This document shows positions 59,667 to 64,000 of a stretch of DNA of 64,000 bases, one piece after another; the first letter of the stretch is position 1; the number at the start of each line of letters is the position of its first letter. Both the position numbers and the translations under genes were made by a program. Under the pieces are notes generated by a model. It saw nothing but the letters and a program-made list of their open reading frames with translations. It searched no databases and was not told the origin of the DNA. Source of the DNA: Otis tarda (Eukaryota; Chordata; Aves; Otidiformes; Otididae); contig CM048553.1 of the NCBI GenBank assembly GCA_026413225.1, positions 140,748,690 through 140,812,689 of the forward strand, given 5' to 3'.

Positions 59667-62600
59667 GCCTTCCCACTGTGGTCAGTAGCAGATCCCACAG
59701 CACTGAGGCAGCGAGATCCCTGGAAGCTGGGAAACAGTGTTTTCCCAGCCGGCTCTCAGGAGGTCTCTCTCTCAGTGCTGGCTGAACCAGCCCTTTGGAC
59801 ACACTTAGCAGCAGCCAGCAGACCATTCTCTCCCTGTTGTCAACCCTGTTTCCAAAATAAGGTTACTCCAGAGGGTAGTCTCTTGTTGTGTAGGTGTCTT
59901 CATACTGCAGTTTCCTCCTTTGGGCCTGTTTTTTTCTATCTCCCACAAGGTCAGAATTCCTTCACTTTGAGGAAACAGAATTCCAAACGAGGGGTGATTT
60001 TTCTACACAGACCCCATTCCTACAGAGTTGGTTCTTCCTATAGGATGTATAGGACCTGCTCTCGGCTCTTCCTTCTCAGGTCTTAACTAAACAAATCTTA
60101 TGACAACAAACTTCTGTTTTTCTTTTTACAAGGTTAAGCTTGTTAGCTCTTACATCAATCTTTATTGCTACATATTGTGTCCTCAGAATGTCTTATGCAG
60201 ACCTTGGGCAGCTTTTTAGGCTGCTTTTCAAGTTTCTAAATTGGAGACCCAGTACTCCTGCCGAATTCCTCCTTTTGAGTAAAATCTGGAACTCACAAAG
60301 GTCAATAACAAAAGTCATGAGATTTTTGTCCTCTGCGTACATCTGCACATAAAGACCTGCAACAAATCTTGCATTTTTGCAGACTTCCCCTTACCAAGGA
60401 AAATAATTGTTCTGCTCTTGTCACTTTTCTGAGAGGGAATTGTGACAAAGCTCGTAAGTCTCACTGATGGTAGAAACTGCCATAGCCATGCCTGATGTCA
60501 AAAGCCAGGGCAGATGGTCCTGGACTACACCCTGCCAGTGAGGGAGAAAATGATCCCAATTAACAAAATAAAGAGAACCAACTGTAGAATAAAATCTGCA
60601 TTCACAGGGGAGCCATCATGGAGACACTCCCTCTTTACTGTATCTATGTACAACTACTATCTTTTCCAAACAGTGAAAAAAAGAATTTATTATTTGTAGA
60701 GTGAGATTAATTCAGCAGAACGTCTGTGTCACTCAGGGAAGCTGGTTAAAGTAATAACTGAATTTAAGAATAACCTATTGCTTTTCACGGCACTGGAGTA
60801 TGTACTTATCAGGGAAGTTTTATGTTTGAGGTTCAGGGAGAAGGTGATGGCCATCTCCTCTGAATGCTTTCAGATGACTGGTTTTCAGAATGCTGCTGGC
60901 ATTCTTCCAGCCAGAGGCCTGGCCATTAGATAAGCTTAACATCATGGTAGCCATTTGCAAAACAGATGAGAGCAGAAATAGCAAGAGGAAATGAGAAACC
61001 TAAGAAACCTGCTGGAACTCTCTGCGAATAAAGACCCAACCTTGGAAGGAAAAGTCTTAGATCCTTCCACTGAAAGAAAAACTGTTGAGCATAAGTTTTC
61101 AGCTGCTAAAACTATAACCGCTGTCCCAAGAGAGATAAAAGCACCAGGCAAAGAAAGACCACCACAAGTGCCAGCCTGAAGAAATCTAGGAAACATTACA
61201 CTTGCTTCCTTTGTGAGAGTCTGCACAAAGGTTTCCAGGTATTACCAGATAGGATCCATTTGCTTCTACTTTCAGCTTGTTTTTTTAATGATGAAGCCCA
61301 TGGCCATCCTGGCTGAGAATCCTGTCTAATAATCCCTCCTTTGCCAGTATTTAAACAGTGTCACATGGCATTGGAGCGTTACACCACCAGAAGATTTGAT
61401 AGATATCATTTGGCAGATGCTGTGGCGGCCGTTCACATCACCCTTCCGGCTGCCTCTTCCCCCTCTCTGCAGAAATTACTGTTTCTGGAAGTGACTTGGC
61501 AAAAGGGGCCATACCTATAGTTGGGCAATTCTACTTCTGTCAGATGCCACAACTCAAACTTGAAGGCAGATATAGCTGAGAGCCCTTCATTTTTGTTCTT
61601 CTTTCCATAGCTGAAGTCTTCTTTGCACTGGCATTTGGAAATGTTGTAAGCAGCGATCCTTGGTTACCACGTTTTCACTCTCAGGGTTTCACAGGGCAGT
61701 GGAACTGATGTGGTGGAAACAGGAATGGGGCTCTCTCCGCTGATAATTCCCTGGCAGAGGGAAAATATTAAGTCATCTTTTTTTTTAATCAAATAGTCTC
61801 ACCTGAGTAAATATTCTAGCAATTCCAATTTTTAATTTTATTATCATAGTCTATTGCTCAAGCTGTGTTTTCTGACTGTGCAGCAATAATAGTGCTACGA
61901 GCACATGAAAATTTTTCAAACTGGCATTGTGTTCAGTTCCTTTTACATTTCCACATATAATCTGCATAACATTATTAAATCTTTCCTGTACATTATTTAG
62001 CCTCTGGGATCAAATGAAATCATACATAACTGGAACTCTTTGGGCTTTGACAGATGTCCTCTGGCAGTTTTTTTTTTCAGCGGTTTAAGTTGTTACTGCT
62101 CTCAGCTATTTTCTTGGCTTTTTCCTGGAATGGGACATGTCTCAGCTGCTCTGGTGGAAAACACTAACCTCTTAGCTGCTAAAGACGCTAAAAGGAGGTT
62201 TGAGTTACTGCACCGGACTTTGAACCGAAATGGTTGAAGCAAAAGTATGGTCCTTTTCACCAGCTCACCTACAGGAAGAGGAATCCTTTGCAGACAGCTG
62301 TCGAAGGGGTTGGGAAGGTAACATGGAGGGCTCACTTGCAAGCTCATGGAGGAATGTTTACAGCAGCTTGCTTCTGGTCCATTTTCCATGGGAGAGCACA
62401 GGGAAGCTGTATATTGTCTTAAAACAGTGAAGGTTGTAATAAAAAACATTTAACTTTTGCAGCTCTTTTTTGTAAGCCTATAGATTCTTCTGACATCGAT
62501 CTGCTTTGTGGGCTGTCTCCCACTGTGGGTCATGAAGTCATTCCAAGTAATATGGTACCTAGAGAGTGCAGAGTTGGTTTCCTTTCATCTGTACACCTGC

Positions 62601-63267
62601 AGAAGGCTTTTTATGTGGGAGCGCTTTTTCTGCCTTGTGTGTTTTGTAAATAACCTCTTTGCTGAAGAAAACCCTGGGCTTACGATCTCTGCCTGAGTTA
62701 CCACACTTTCTACAGATCTGGGCTGAATAAAAATAGTCATCCCAACATCCCTCATTTGTTTTTTAAAACCTCCGTATCAACGGTTTAATATGACAAAAAA
62801 AAAAAAAACCCACACCATCACATTTTAATGAGTTCAGGCATTTTTGAACAACTGAGCATTTAAATCTGTGAAAAAAAACTTAAGAATGTGTCACTGCCTT
62901 CAAGAAGCGTACTTTAGTTTTAAGAAACCACAGCTGCAACAATTAGATGGAAATTTGACACACACTAGGTTGAAGGTGGCAAGGATTAAAGGTATGGAAT
63001 TAGGAAAAAAAAACGCTTGCACTGTTGAACAGAATAGGGGACATAAATCAATTACTAACTTTGGCTGAGCTTTGCCTTATGGAAGTCTGCAGCATTGCAG
63101 CTTCGCAGTTATCAGTATTTGTCATCTTGAGCATCAGTACACATGCCAGATGCAAAAGAGGGGCCCAGAGAGAACATGGGGGATGAGGAAAAGAAAATTA
63201 ATAATTTCAGTGACAATGTACACTATTTTGATGTGAAACAGAACTTCCATAATATTTCAAGGGACTT

Positions 63268-63300
63268 ACACACACACATATATATATATATGTATGTATG
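63268..63300. repeat. CA/TA/TGTA compound microsatellite
   Basis: Five CA units, about seven TA units, then TGTATGTATG. Confidence 0.85.
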
Positions 63301-64000
63301 GACAAAAGCTGTTGGAAATAAGCCTTTGACTTCAAAATGTGCCTGATTAAAGAGAATACTGATAAGAATTAAGACAAGAACAGCTGGAACTTTGATTCAC
63401 TTATGTTTTCTTCTGGATGTTTATTTCTAGATCACTTTTGCAGCTGCTTTTATCTACTCTTTAGAAGTTCTTGTAGATTTGAGGAACCATTAGCTGTAAA
63501 AGTAAACATCAGCTCTGGTCTGGTTTTATGTATCTTCTTGAAACCATTGAGGGGGGGAAAGATAACATTAGACTAATGCTGAGCTAGATCAGACTTCAGT
63601 GATGCTTTGAACAGCCTTTTAGCCTTTCAGGCTCCAACTGTAACCTTAACAGAAAGTCGAGTATTTCTACTATTCTTCTTTACCAAGCACATAGGAATTA
63701 CCAAGCTCTAGGAATGAAAATGCTCTCTTTAAAAAACTTAAATTCGTGTCTCACTGCGGTTCAAAAGACAGAATGCTTTCAAGTGTGCCTCCACTATCTG
63801 GGTACGGAGATGGTCCTTAAAACCAGTTCTGCTGCCTTTCAGTATCTGTCATCTATAAATATTATGCTTTGAATAAAACAGATCTGCAGTTTTGACTGCG
63901 CTTCTCTATTTTGTTATTGTAGTTGTTTAAGAGTTCTTTAATAACTGTGGTTTTGTATTTGCTCAAGAGCTGTCTGCTTGGAGACTGGAGAAAGGTCGGG

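Larger units (their letters stand above)
50771..64000. other. Upstream non-coding region beyond STK3
   Basis: No coding exon or RNA gene is supported here. The DNA is AT-rich apart from a C-rich block at about 53.8-54.4 kb and moderately GC-rich sequence at about 59.6-60.1 kb. Small features are a perfect palindrome with a direct repeat near 58.05 kb, a MARE/AP-1-like site at 59.66 kb and a CA/TA repeat at 63.27 kb. In other vertebrates OSR2 is the next gene on this side, so distal enhancers of OSR2 or STK3 could lie here; that is inference from synteny, not seen in the sequence. Confidence 0.7.

Noticed and set aside
50001..64000. OSR2 coding exons expected from synteny
   Set aside because: No zinc-finger coding sequence or matching exon was seen; the gene must lie further right.
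1..64000. CRISPR arrays, bacterial operons, tRNA or rRNA genes
   Set aside because: No regularly spaced repeats and no recognisable RNA gene; the DNA is from a vertebrate.

Overview
The window comes from a bird genome; I cannot name the species. The evidence is CR1 LINE copies with their typical 3' ends, a solo LTR of a type I know from avian genomes, a compact CpG-island promoter in AT-rich DNA, and no mammalian SINEs.

The only protein-coding gene I can support is the 5' half of STK3 (MST2, the Hippo-pathway Ser/Thr kinase), on the minus strand. Six coding exons join in frame from the start codon at 50040 down to 22236. Together they give 681 nt, or 227 codons: the N-terminal linker, the glycine loop, the catalytic lysine, the HRD and DFG motifs, the activation loop and the APE motif. 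Paralogue-diagnostic residues favour STK3 over STK4. The remaining exons (end of the kinase domain, linker, C-terminal SARAH domain) were not found by eye and should lie left of position 1.

Layout. 1-22235 is part of the large sixth intron. It carries a CR1 tail at 401-760 and a nested pair at about 16.1-19.6 kb, where a 5'-truncated CR1 sits inside a solo LTR. 22236-23000 holds exons 6 and 5. 23001-38013 is intron 4, with a second nest (a CR1 tail inside an opposite-strand CR1 near 28.3 kb), an old decayed CR1 at 30.6-31.2 kb and a CR1 tail at 35.0 kb. 38014-42762 holds exons 4, 3 and 2. 42763-50017 is intron 1. About 49.8-50.8 kb is the CpG-island promoter with exon 1, ETS, CCAAT and E2F-like sites, and a ZNF143/THAP11-type element. 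50.8-64 kb is upstream non-coding DNA. In other vertebrates this side leads towards OSR2, but OSR2 is not in the window.

No new multi-gene system is visible. The points most worth a second look are the two nested retroelement insertions, a T26 tract next to the exon 3 splice acceptor, the promoter element, several compact perfect palindromes, and a bias for long A runs on the + strand (U runs in the STK3 pre-mRNA).
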